Source: Oscillospiraceae bacterium
GTDB taxonomy: Bacteria > Bacillota > Clostridia > Oscillospirales > Ruminococcaceae
DNA length: 17,415 nucleotides
Assembly (NCBI GenBank): GCA_030527085.1
Contig: JAUNBN010000008.1
Span: 1 to 17,415, forward strand
Direction: 5' to 3'
Below the pieces are notes generated by a model. That model searched no databases and was not told where the DNA came from. It saw only the letters and a program-made list of their open reading frames with translations. Shown here piece by piece: positions 1 through 6,712 of the stretch (within the stretch, counting starts at the first letter, position 1; the number at the start of each line of letters is the position of its first letter). Both the position numbers and the translations under genes were made by a program.

Positions 1-676
1 TGTGGTAGCTCGTGGCCGCAGCCGTCTCGGCCGAAAGATGCCAGAGACCGCCGAGGTAGATATCAGCTTCCGGCTGCGCGGCGCGAACCGCGCTTACAAG
101 CTCTCCGTAGGCTTCAATAAAGGCCGAGGAGTACTCCCAGCCCAGCTCGTTGAGGCCGCAGTTGAGATAGACGGAGCCGAACTGCCGCGCCGCGAGCCGC
201 GAAGCCAGGGTGGCCGTTTCCTCGCCGAAAGAGCACTCGCGCTCGAGGGCGTCAGTCACCGTAAGGTTGGGATAGGAGAGCACCTCTCCCGCGCTCATAT
301 AGGCCCCGAAGCCAGTAAAGCGCGAGTCTCCGATGAGAAGAGCGTCGGAAAAGTAGGCGTCCTCTACCGCGGGTATCGCGGGAACGGGGGAGCTGTAGTC
401 GTAGGGAATTACAGGCGAGCTTATCGTCTCGGCGTCGCTCCTGAAGGGGCCGGCGACGATATCCGAAAGGGGGGTCTCGGCGCTTTCAGGCTGCGTCTCG
501 CTTTCTATAACAGGTACGCCGGAATTCAATGAGTAGATTATCGCCTGTATCGCGCCGGCAACAAGCCCTAGCGCGATTAGGACAAGGCAGGCCAGCATGG
601 CGGCCGCGGCCGCCCGCTTTCTCTTCTTGCTGCGTATGCGCTCCCTTCGTTCGTTGCGCTCCGAGGCGTCCGTCAT
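1..676 (-). CDS. SGNH/GDSL-type hydrolase-like, membrane-anchored protein (C-terminus cut off by window edge)
   Basis: The first 225 residues are visible and the frame stays open to the window edge. It starts with a basic stretch (residues 9-21), then one hydrophobic segment (about 22-49) that would act as a signal anchor, then a Ser/Pro/Glu-rich linker (51-105). The globular part opens with ALLIGDSRFTGFG (112-124); the Ser of GDSR (Ser118) is the expected SGNH nucleophile. LNCGLNELG (171-179) fits the later Gly/Asn block of the fold. The final Asp/His block lies outside the window. SGNH proteins of this layout in Firmicutes are usually extracellular esterases or cell-envelope deacetylases; the substrate cannot be told. 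The ATG is preceded by GAGAGG with 8-nt spacing and by a strong promoter at 719-747. The gene is divergent to the ECF S-component gene. Confidence 0.8.
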   Translation of the reverse strand, partial: MTDASERNERRERIRSKKRKRAAAAAMLACLVLIALGLVAGAIQAIIYSLNSGVPVIESETQPESAETPLSDIVAGPFRSDAETISSPVIPYDYSSPVPAIPAVEDAYFSDALLIGDSRFTGFGAYMSAGEVLSYPNLTVTDALERECSFGEETATLASRLAARQFGSVYLNCGLNELGWEYSSAFIEAYGELVSAVRAAQPEADIYLGGLWHLSAETAAATSYH

Positions 677-718
677 GGCTTTTTCCTCTCAGTCGCTGAA
701 GGCTATAGAGTTAAATTA

Positions 719-747
719 ATTGTATTCTTTTAATAAGTTAAAGTCAA
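719..747 (-). promoter_or_regulatory. sigma-A promoter of the SGNH-like gene
   Basis: Read on the minus strand: -35 TTGACT (742-747), 17-nt AT-rich spacer, -10 TACAAT (719-724). The predicted transcript starts near 712, giving a leader of about 36 nt that contains the GAGAGG ribosome site at 685-690. Confidence 0.75.
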
Positions 748-786
748 TCTTTCGGGAAGCTTTGCCGAGCGCGCGGCTTTGGTTTT

Positions 787-829
787 GTTCCCCCCCACCA
801 AAGGCGGGAAACGCAGCACCAAACGCGCT
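787..829. repeat. Decayed copy of the GCC-TTC-GGC palindrome family, with tail
   Basis: The core CCACC-AAA-GGCGGG resembles the intact palindromes of this window, but the arms no longer pair well. It is followed by CAGCACCAAACGCGCTT (813-829), which resembles the tails at 7597-7614 and 7720-7737. It lies between divergent promoters. The decay makes this call less certain than the intact copies. Confidence 0.45.
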
Positions 830-933
830 TAAAGGGTCAAGTCAAGCGTTCGCCGCGCTTCGGGAGCTTATCATACGCGCCTTGTTTTTGCCATGCTCTC
901 TCGCCAGAAAGCGTTCCGTTCGCGCGGAAGCTT

Positions 934-974
934 CTCTCTGTTTTCCCCCGCCGAAGGCGGGGGAAAACAGAGAG
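934..974. repeat. Perfect 19-bp palindrome, GAA spacer (GCC-TTC-GGC family)
   Basis: Arms 934-952 and 956-974 are exact inverted complements around a 3-nt GAA spacer (this copy is in the reverse sense of the TTC copies). The inner part is CCCCCGCC/GGCGGGGG; the outer part (CTCTCTGTTTT and its complement) is particular to this copy. It sits between the two divergent promoters (719-747 and 1016-1043), so it is not placed to end either transcript. It is followed by TTAAACACCCTT, similar to the tails of other copies. Confidence 0.85.
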
Positions 975-1015
975 TTAAACACCCTTGCGGAACACTCGCC
1001 GCCTGCGCCGCGGCG

Positions 1016-1043
1016 TTGACTTAAACTCAAAGGGGAATATAAT
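1016..1043 (+). promoter_or_regulatory. sigma-A promoter of the ECF S-component/trmL operon
   Basis: -35 TTGACT (1016-1021), 16-nt spacer, -10 TATAAT (1038-1043). Transcription would start near 1050, only about 23 nt before the ATG. That leaves no room for a riboswitch, which many vitamin-related ECF S genes have. Confidence 0.8.
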
Positions 1044-1072
1044 AAGGTTGAAACTAAAGGAGGCGAGCTTGA

Positions 1073-1684
1073 ATGGATAAAATGCAGCAGAAAACGCGGT
1101 CGATAATAACCGTAGGGCTTATGGCCGCGCTGGTCTTTATCTTCACCTATATCCGCATAGAGATACCGACTCCGCTGGGCAAGACCATGCTGCACTTAGG
1201 CAACGTGATGTGCCTTTTGACCGGCCTGCTCTTCGGCAGGCTCAAGGGCGGGCTCGCGGCAGGCATAGGCTCGATGTTTTTTGATATGTTCGACCCCGTC
1301 TACCTGCCCGAATGCTGGATAACCTTTATTATGAAGTTCTGTATGGCCTTTGTCTGCGGCTGGATAGCCCACGCGGGAGCGAAGCCTATTGTGGGCGGCT
1401 CGGGCGAGGGCGCGGCCAATGGAAAGCTTAAGGGCCGCCATGTCGCCGGAGCGGTCTGCGGCGCGCTGTGCTACGTTGCGCTGTATATGTCAAAGACCTA
1501 TATAGTCGAAAGGCTCGTCAAGGGCTACGAGCTCGAGACGGTGCTCATAACGATGACGACGAAGGGCACGGTCTCGCTGGCTAACGCCCTTATCGCCGTC
1601 GCGGCCTCGCTGATACTTTCGGGCATGATAAGACCCGCGCTCGTGAGAGCCGGTTTCGCCCAGAAGCTCGGCATACTCGATTGA
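1073..1684 (+). CDS. ECF transporter S component (substrate-binding membrane subunit)
   Basis: A 203-residue, strongly hydrophobic protein with about six membrane segments. The loop FGRLKGGLAAGIGSMFFDM and the following CWITFIMKF stretch are typical of the group that NCBI names ECF transporter S component (riboflavin-transporter-like superfamily). Such proteins bind a vitamin or other micronutrient and work with a shared energising module (EcfT plus the ATPases EcfA1/A2), which is not in this window. The substrate cannot be read from the sequence. The insert at about residues 105-122 (GGSGEGAANGKLKGR) is a hydrophilic loop between helices. AAAGGAGG (1056-1063) lies 9 nt before the ATG. The last codon region overlaps the TTG start of trmL, so the two are probably translated together. 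Confidence 0.85.
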   Translation: MDKMQQKTRSIITVGLMAALVFIFTYIRIEIPTPLGKTMLHLGNVMCLLTGLLFGRLKGGLAAGIGSMFFDMFDPVYLPECWITFIMKFCMAFVCGWIAHAGAKPIVGGSGEGAANGKLKGRHVAGAVCGALCYVALYMSKTYIVERLVKGYELETVLITMTTKGTVSLANALIAVAASLILSGMIRPALVRAGFAQKLGILD

Positions 1685-2172
1685 AGCCGCTCAATATAGT
1701 GCTCGTAGAGCCGCAGATACCCCAGAACACCGGAAACATCGCGCGCACCTGCGCGGCCACCGGCGCGCGGCTGCATCTGGTGCGTCCCCTGGGCTTCGAG
1801 CCGGACGACGCCAAGCTAAAGCGCGCGGGACTGGACTACTGGTATTTGCTGGACATAACTTATTATGACTCGCTGGAGGATTTTTACTCAAGGAACGCGG
1901 GGAGCTTCCTCTATTTTTCAACCAAGGCCGCGCGCCGCTACGACGAGGCCGACTACCCCGAGGGCGTTTATCTCGTTTTCGGCCGCGAGGACAGAGGGCT
2001 GCCGAGGGAGCTTTTGGAGAAAAACTATTCAAGCTGCATCCGCCTGCCGATGCGCGAGGGCGCGCGCAGCCTCAACCTCTCGAACACTGTGGCCGTAGCA
2101 GTCTACGAGGCACTGCGCCGCGGCAGCTTCGAGGGGCTGAGAGAGGCCGGCGCGCTTTCGGATATAACCTGA
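1681..2172 (+). CDS. trmL: tRNA (cytidine(34)-2'-O)-methyltransferase (SPOUT family)
   Basis: A 163-residue SPOUT methyltransferase that adds a 2'-O-methyl group to the wobble base of tRNA-Leu isoacceptors, using S-adenosylmethionine. Seen: N-terminal NIVLVEPQIPQNTGNIARTC (5-24), the middle VFGREDRGLP loop (99-108) and the knot region RLPMREGARSLNLSNTVAVA (121-140), all standard for TrmL. Length matches the family (about 155-165 aa). The start is TTG, overlapping the stop of the ECF gene in TTGA; no strong ribosome site is seen, so translation is probably coupled. A later start would cut into the conserved first strand. Confidence 0.93.
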   Translation: MKPLNIVLVEPQIPQNTGNIARTCAATGARLHLVRPLGFEPDDAKLKRAGLDYWYLLDITYYDSLEDFYSRNAGSFLYFSTKAARRYDEADYPEGVYLVFGREDRGLPRELLEKNYSSCIRLPMREGARSLNLSNTVAVAVYEALRRGSFEGLREAGALSDIT

Positions 2173-2258
2173 AGCGGCTTATAAGCGCGTAAATGCAGCG
2201 AAAGATTTCCTCGACGGGACACTTTCACATATAATTCTCCCGGACTGCATGGACTTTC

Positions 2259-2294
2259 AGGGAGTTCACCCGCCTTCGGCGGGGTGAACTCCCT
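2259..2294. repeat. Palindrome of the GCC-TTC-GGC family downstream of trmL
   Basis: Left arm 2259-2274, TTC spacer 2275-2277, right arm 2278-2294. The arms match throughout except for one extra G on the right side. The outer sequence (AGGGAGTTCA / TGAACTCCCT) differs from the other copies, while the CCCGCC-TTC-GGCGGGG core is shared. It lies 87 nt after the trmL stop and could fold in that transcript, but no T-run follows. Confidence 0.8.
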
Positions 2295-2331
2295 AACTAA
2301 ATATCAGGATGCCCCACCATAGGCGGAAGTA

Positions 2332-2360
2332 TCGACTTTGAGGCCGCGATAGGGTATAAT
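2332..2360 (+). promoter_or_regulatory. Promoter-like site without an adjacent gene
   Basis: TCGACT (2332-2337), 17-nt spacer, TATAAT (2355-2360). The next gene starts at 2613, so this would give either a leader of about 245 nt or a separate small transcript. The -35 has one mismatch to TTGACT, the form used in the two promoters upstream. Confidence 0.45.
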
Positions 2361-2385
2361 ACTTAAGAATGCGGCGCGGGCAAAC

Positions 2386-2429
2386 TATATTACTATTTGT
2401 AGAATTATAGTATGATTTGATGTAATATA
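2386..2429. other. AT-rich hairpin in the 2173-2612 intergenic region
   Basis: TATATTAC (2386-2393) and GTAATATA (2422-2429) are inverted complements, and a smaller ACTAT/ATAGT pair is nested inside. The stretch from about 2380 to 2460 is much more AT-rich than anything around it. Function unknown; it lies downstream of the promoter-like site at 2332-2360. In the rest of this 440-bp gap I see only the palindrome copies at 2259-2294 and 2509-2530 and a core-like scrap, CCACC-ATA-GGCGG, near 2314-2326. Confidence 0.35.
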
Positions 2430-2508
2430 TATTTGTTTCGCTCTTTGCTGTATACAGATTTCGCCTTTTTTCTGCCTTTTAATGCGGTGCGGGTTCAAAA
2501 GCGTATAA

Positions 2509-2530
2509 TTCCCCCGCCGAATGAGGGGAA
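2509..2530. repeat. Decayed copy of the GCC-TTC-GGC palindrome family
   Basis: The sequence CCCCCGCCGAATGAGGGG is two or three changes away from the intact core CCCCCGCCGAAGGCGGGG. TTCCCC and GGGGAA still pair, but the inner pairing is lost. Confidence 0.4.
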
Positions 2531-2612
2531 CTACAATTAAAAGGGATACAAATTTTAGAAAATCGCACATATATCCGTATAGTATATTTAAAAGTCGGAT
2601 TGGAGAGCATAG

Positions 2613-3575
2613 ATGTCGCCTGAAAACGAAAAGCCGAATAATATGACACAGCCCAAAAAGGTATTTAAGCTGACGCAGCCTCTGGAGTCCCTTTCCTCCC
2701 TGAAAAAAGGAAGGGCGGAGAAGCCCGCCGCAGCTGAGAAAAAGCCTGAGGCCGCTTCCAAGACCTCGGACTACGCAAATTCCGTGAGACTCACGCGCCT
2801 TTCGCGCGTAATAAACGCGGCTGTCTGCGCCTTTTTAATTATTCTGCTCGCGGCGGCCGCAGCCTACGCCTGCTTTACGAGCTACGCGCTTATGTCCCTC
2901 TTCGGAGCGGCGGCGGCGCTCATACCCCTGACGGCGCTGCTGGTGAAAAACCTCAGCGAGGCACGCGCGGTAACGGACATAGCCTACCGCGGCGTTTACG
3001 CCGCGCGGCTTACGCGCGCACAGCAGGGCGAGATGCGCCTCAATCAGGTGCATCAGGGCCAGCGCTTTTACACTGCCGCCTTTCTGGCAGTAACCGTACC
3101 CGAGACGCTCGTGCTTATTGTTTTAAGCAGGGTTCTGGATAGCGACGTGTTTCTTATAATAATGGCGGTTTTCGCGCTCGCCGCGCTGGCCTGCGCGATG
3201 ATAAGCTCGCTCTATCTCTCGGCGAGGCTCAACGTCCGCCACGCCTTCTGCACCGTGAGCTCGCGCGGCATAATAACGAGCCGCGAGGTGATACCCTTTT
3301 CGGCCCGCGACGGAGACGTTAGCATACTTGTTAAGTTTGACGACTATTATATGATAAGATACCTGCGCACCGAGATCTTCGGGCTGCGCAGGCAAGCGGT
3401 ATTCATCTTCCCGGTGGACGGGGTGCTCAAAAACGGAATGGACGTAGAGGGCGACGCGGCCTCGGTGCTGGCTGCGGCTCTGGGCCTGCGCTCCTACAAA
3501 ATCAAGGCCACGGAGTTTTACGAGAGCCGCGAGCTCTACGGTACGGGGCTTATAAAGTCCTCCGCTTCGGTTTGA
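2613..3575 (+). CDS. Unrecognised membrane protein with four predicted helices
   Basis: I do not recognise a family. The 320-residue protein starts with a charged, Lys/Glu/Ala-rich, probably disordered cytoplasmic tail (1-58), then two hydrophobic segments (about 66-87 and 92-112), a soluble stretch (113-152), two more segments (about 154-173 and 178-203) and a C-terminal soluble domain (204-320) with alternating hydrophobic residues that looks like a small beta-rich domain. The two-pair helix layout with a C-terminal domain resembles YcxB-like or PH-like membrane proteins, but that is only a guess. GGAGAG (2602-2607) lies 5 nt before the ATG; a second in-frame ATG is at 2643. It ends 17 nt before the VanY-type gene, so the two are probably co-transcribed. 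Confidence 0.75.
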   Translation: MSPENEKPNNMTQPKKVFKLTQPLESLSSLKKGRAEKPAAAEKKPEAASKTSDYANSVRLTRLSRVINAAVCAFLIILLAAAAAYACFTSYALMSLFGAAAALIPLTALLVKNLSEARAVTDIAYRGVYAARLTRAQQGEMRLNQVHQGQRFYTAAFLAVTVPETLVLIVLSRVLDSDVFLIIMAVFALAALACAMISSLYLSARLNVRHAFCTVSSRGIITSREVIPFSARDGDVSILVKFDDYYMIRYLRTEIFGLRRQAVFIFPVDGVLKNGMDVEGDAASVLAAALGLRSYKIKATEFYESRELYGTGLIKSSASV

Positions 3576-3592
3576 GTTAAAGGCGGTTTGCA

Positions 3593-4519
3593 ATGGCTTC
3601 AAAACATACAAAGAAAAAGCGCGCCTCGGAAAATAACAAGGGGGCGCTTCTGGCCTGTTCACTGGCGCTGGTGGCTGTGGGCATGTGGTCCTGGGCCTGG
3701 GTTTCGGGCGCGCTGAACGCTCCCGAGACGGAGAGCGCAACCGCGGGAGGCGCGGCCTCGAGCGCCGCCTCTGGTTCGAGCTCTGAGGCCTCCGCGCCGG
3801 TAGAAGTCCCGGGAGCCGAGGCCGAGCCTGAGGAGGAAATACTCCCCGCCGAGAGCGAGAGCTCGTCCGAGGCTTCAGCTGTCACGGTGGGAGAGAACGA
3901 GAGCGCCGCCGAGAGCGAGACCGGCGAGAACGCGGAGACACAGCTTAAGGAGGGCGTGAGCATTTACGAGCGCGAGGGCCTTACCTATTTAAAGATACAG
4001 GGTCACGAGATGCTGCTGGTGAACAAGAGCTACGGCCTGCCCTCCGACTATGGCAGCGGGATTTTATCCGAGGCGCAGGAGGCATTCGACCGTATGGCGG
4101 CGGACGCCTACCAGGCGGGCTGCACTATCTGGATAGGCTCCGGCTTCAGGGATTATGAGACGCAGGAGACGCTTTTCAACCGCTACGCCGCGCAGAGCGG
4201 CGAAGCCGAAGCCAGCCGCTTTTCCGCGCGGCCGGGGCACAGCGAGCACCAGAGCGGCCTGGCCATGGATATAGCGGGAGGCGACGGCTCGACCTTCCTG
4301 AAGACCATATTTGAGGATACCGCCGAATACGCCTGGCTGGACGCGCACGCGGCGGAATACGGCTTTATACTGCGCTATCCCGCGGGAAAGGAGTGGGCCA
4401 CGGGCTATATCTACGAGCCCTGGCACTTCCGCTATGTCGGAGCCGAGCTCGCACAGATACTCAAGGCCAGCGCTCTCTCCGTTGAGGAGTACGCGGGGCT
4501 CGCGGTCGAGCAGACTTAA
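3593..4519 (+). CDS. Membrane-anchored D-alanyl-D-alanine carboxypeptidase, VanY type (peptidase M15B)
   Basis: This 308-residue zinc peptidase is expected to trim D-Ala from peptidoglycan stem peptides outside the cell. It has a basic N-terminus, one hydrophobic anchor (about 18-40), then a long Ser/Glu/Ala-rich linker (43-118) and the M15 domain (about 140-292). Zinc and catalytic residues are all present: SGFRDYETQ (182-190), SEHQSGLAMDI (217-227) with His219 and Asp226, and EPWHFRYVG (275-283) with Glu275 and His278. Translation starts at the ATG after AAAGGCGG. It follows the unrecognised membrane protein by 17 nt, which suggests a shared wall-related task. The low-complexity linker is probably a spacer through the wall. 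Confidence 0.9.
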   Translation: MASKHTKKKRASENNKGALLACSLALVAVGMWSWAWVSGALNAPETESATAGGAASSAASGSSSEASAPVEVPGAEAEPEEEILPAESESSSEASAVTVGENESAAESETGENAETQLKEGVSIYEREGLTYLKIQGHEMLLVNKSYGLPSDYGSGILSEAQEAFDRMAADAYQAGCTIWIGSGFRDYETQETLFNRYAAQSGEAEASRFSARPGHSEHQSGLAMDIAGGDGSTFLKTIFEDTAEYAWLDAHAAEYGFILRYPAGKEWATGYIYEPWHFRYVGAELAQILKASALSVEEYAGLAVEQT

Positions 4520-4540
4520 TTAAGGCGCAATATCTTTAAG

Positions 4541-4583
4541 TTAGGGTGTGCTCCCCCGCCTTCGGCGGGGGAGCACACCCTAA
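4541..4583. repeat. Perfect 20-bp palindrome between convergent genes
   Basis: Arms 4541-4560 and 4564-4583 are exact inverted complements, with a TTC spacer at 4561-4563. This is the longest flawless copy of the family in the window. It lies between the ends of the VanY-type gene and dapL and could stop transcripts from either side, but there is no T-run on either strand after the stem, so it does not look like a standard intrinsic terminator. Confidence 0.9.
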
Positions 4584-4662
4584 AAAGTACGCAGCTTAAG
4601 CTTAACGACACGAAGGCAGGGAATTCAGTAAAAAACTGCAGGCGGCGGCGTCCGCTCAAGGC

Positions 4663-5853
4663 TCACAGGCGATTCAAGACCTCCAGCATTCGCCCGAGGG
4701 CGCGCTCGCAGTCCTCTGCTTTAGCGAAGGCCGAAAGGCGGCAGCGGCCCTCCCCGCGGCGGCCGAAGCCCGCGCCGGGGGTGCAGACGACGCCCGCGCG
4801 CTCCAAGAGCATATCGAAGAGCTCCCAGGAGCTCAAACCCGCGGGGCATTCCAGCCAGACATAGGGAGAGTTGAGGCCGCCCGTGCAGCTTATTCCTGCG
4901 CTTTTCAGCGCGGCGGCGATGCGGCGGGCGCTGTTCAAATAGAAGTCGGCGGCCCGCGCGCACTCGCTCGCGCCCGGTTCCTCCAAGGAAGCGAGGGCCG
5001 CGCGCTGCACGACATAGGGCGCGCCGTTCTCGCTCACGGCTATTCTCTGCCGCCAGAGCTTATTGAGCGAAACCCCCTCGCGCTCGAGCGCCATGGGAAA
5101 GACCGCCCAGCCGCAGCGCAGGCCCGTGAAGCCCGCCGATTTTGAAAAGGAGCCTATCTCTATAGCGCATTCTTTCGCGCCCTCTATCTCGTAAATGCTT
5201 TTTGGCAGCCCGCACTCCCTTATAAAGGAGCGGTAGGCCGAATCGAAGATGATGACTGCGTCTCTTTCGAGCGCCCAGCTTACCCAGGCCTTAAGACCGT
5301 CTGCGTCGTAGACCGCGCCGGTGGGATTGCCCGGCGAGCAGAGGTAGACGAGAGAGGCCGCCGCGCTCTCGGGCGGCGAGGGCAGGTAGCCGTTTTCGGG
5401 CCCTCCCTCGATAAAGCCTGCGCGGTTTCCCGCCAGAATGTTTGCGTCGAGGTAGGCCGGGTAGACCGGGTCGGGGATAAGCACGGTAATACCAGGCTCG
5501 AAGAGCGAGAGCAGGGAAAACAGGGCGTTCTTGGCCCCGTCGTTTATGAATATCTCCTCGGACGAAAGCTCCGCGCCCGAGCGCGCGTAGTCGCTCGCGA
5601 GCGCCTCGCGCAGGAAGGCGCGGCCCTCGTAGGGGCCGTAGCCCTTAAAGCCACCCGGCTCCCCCTGCTCGCGCGAGGCGAGGACGAGCGCCTCGCAGAC
5701 AGAGGGCGCGAGGGGGAGAGCGAGGTCGCCCACGCCGAGGCTGATTATCTCCCTTTCGGGGTGTGCCTTTGCAAAGCGGCGCGCCCTTGAAGCAATTTCG
5801 GAAAAGAGATAGCTGCTTTCAAGTCCTTCAAAGCGCCTATCGAGCAGCCCCAT
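4663..5853 (-). CDS. dapL: LL-diaminopimelate aminotransferase
   Basis: A 396-residue PLP enzyme that converts tetrahydrodipicolinate plus glutamate directly to LL-2,6-diaminopimelate, the one-step variant of the lysine/DAP pathway. Seen: YLFSEIASRARRF (15-27), LGVGDLALPLAP (39-50), GYGPYEGRAFLREA (71-84), CSPGNPTG (172-179), PLP contacts Asp204 and Tyr207, the family signature SIYEIEGAKECAIEI (219-233), and the Schiff-base lysine Lys238 in SFSKSAGFTGLRCG. Length is a little under the 400-410 aa usual in DapL. The start overlaps the end of dapF by 17 nt, so it is translated from the same message, with the next enzyme in the pathway encoded just upstream. Confidence 0.93.
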   Translation of the reverse strand: MGLLDRRFEGLESSYLFSEIASRARRFAKAHPEREIISLGVGDLALPLAPSVCEALVLASREQGEPGGFKGYGPYEGRAFLREALASDYARSGAELSSEEIFINDGAKNALFSLLSLFEPGITVLIPDPVYPAYLDANILAGNRAGFIEGGPENGYLPSPPESAAASLVYLCSPGNPTGAVYDADGLKAWVSWALERDAVIIFDSAYRSFIRECGLPKSIYEIEGAKECAIEIGSFSKSAGFTGLRCGWAVFPMALEREGVSLNKLWRQRIAVSENGAPYVVQRAALASLEEPGASECARAADFYLNSARRIAAALKSAGISCTGGLNSPYVWLECPAGLSSWELFDMLLERAGVVCTPGAGFGRRGEGRCRLSAFAKAEDCERALGRMLEVLNRL

Positions 5854-6682
5854 CGCCGCGCTCGTCTCTCAAGAGGACGCTGCCGGAAAAGACCTCTCTC
5901 GCCGAACCGGTCATGTAGACCTCGTCGTCCTCTGAGAGCTCTATTATGAGCTCCCCGCCGGGTAGCAGTACCTTGAGCGCCGAGACGCCCGCAAGCCCCC
6001 GCTTCTTTGCGGCGAAGGCGGCGGCGCTCGCCGCGGTGCCGCAGGCCGCCGTCTCGCCCGAGCCGCGCTCGAAAACGCGCAGTTTGAGCGTGCCGCCGTC
6101 CAAGGGCTTGGCGAAGCTTGCGTTCACGCCCACGGGGAAGAGGGGGTGGAGGCTGAGTTCCGAGCCGTATTTGCCGAGCTCAAAGCTATCGAGATCCTCG
6201 CTCTCGTCCAAAAAGACCACGGCGTGGGGGTTGCCCATGTTTACAAGGCTGCACTCAAAGCGCCTGCCCGCGAGGTTCAAGGGCAGGGGCGGGTCCCCCT
6301 CGAGCAGCGCTTTGCCCATACCCACGCGCGCGCCCGCGGCCGAGCCGTCGAAGCCCTTTATTATGCTGAGCTGCTTCACTCCGCTTAAGGTCTCTATCGC
6401 GGCCCGCTCCCCGCAGAGCCCGCGGTCGAAGAGGTATTTTCCGGTGCAGCGGATGCCGTTGCCGCACATCAGCGCGCGCGAGCCGTCGGCGTTGTAGACG
6501 TCCATAAAGGCGTCTGCGCTCTCGCTGGGCCTTATGAAGATTACTCCGTCCGAGCCTATGCCGCCGCGGCGGTCCGAGAGCGAGGCTATCTGCGCCTCGC
6601 TCAAATAGAGGTCATTTTTAAGACAGTCGATGTAGATATAGTCGTTTTTACAGCCCTCGAGCTTCGTGAAATCCAGCTTCAT
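5837..6682 (-). CDS. dapF: Diaminopimelate epimerase
   Basis: A 281-residue enzyme that turns LL-diaminopimelate into meso-diaminopimelate, the form used for peptidoglycan cross-links and lysine. It is PLP-independent and works with two cysteines: Cys73 in ALMCGNGIRC (70-79) and Cys214 in ERGSGETAACGTA (205-217). NPHAVVF (151-157) and GGIGSDGVIFI (40-50) are also family motifs. The N-terminal motif reads KLEGCKNDYIYID in place of the usual KMHGLGNDF, a known kind of variation in clostridial members. It begins 30 nt after the MBL-fold gene and overlaps dapL, so all three form one leftward operon. Confidence 0.94.
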   Translation of the reverse strand: MKLDFTKLEGCKNDYIYIDCLKNDLYLSEAQIASLSDRRGGIGSDGVIFIRPSESADAFMDVYNADGSRALMCGNGIRCTGKYLFDRGLCGERAAIETLSGVKQLSIIKGFDGSAAGARVGMGKALLEGDPPLPLNLAGRRFECSLVNMGNPHAVVFLDESEDLDSFELGKYGSELSLHPLFPVGVNASFAKPLDGGTLKLRVFERGSGETAACGTAASAAAFAAKKRGLAGVSALKVLLPGGELIIELSEDDEVYMTGSAREVFSGSVLLRDERGDGAAR

Positions 6683-6712
6683 ATAAGCGCGAACAGCCCC
6701 TTTTCAGTGTTT

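Noticed and set aside
2..532. 176-codon plus-strand frame at the left edge
   Set aside because: Antisense shadow of the SGNH-like gene, which has a promoter, ribosome site and family motif.
720..1019. Open frame of 99 codons on the plus strand
   Set aside because: It runs through palindromes and both promoters, has no ribosome site and resembles no protein.
976..1072. Riboswitch upstream of the ECF S component
   Set aside because: The predicted transcript starts about 23 nt before the ATG, and I recognise no aptamer in the upstream DNA.
2385..2570. 61-codon frame on the minus strand in AT-rich DNA
   Set aside because: No ribosome site, odd composition and no domain; the region is better explained as non-coding.
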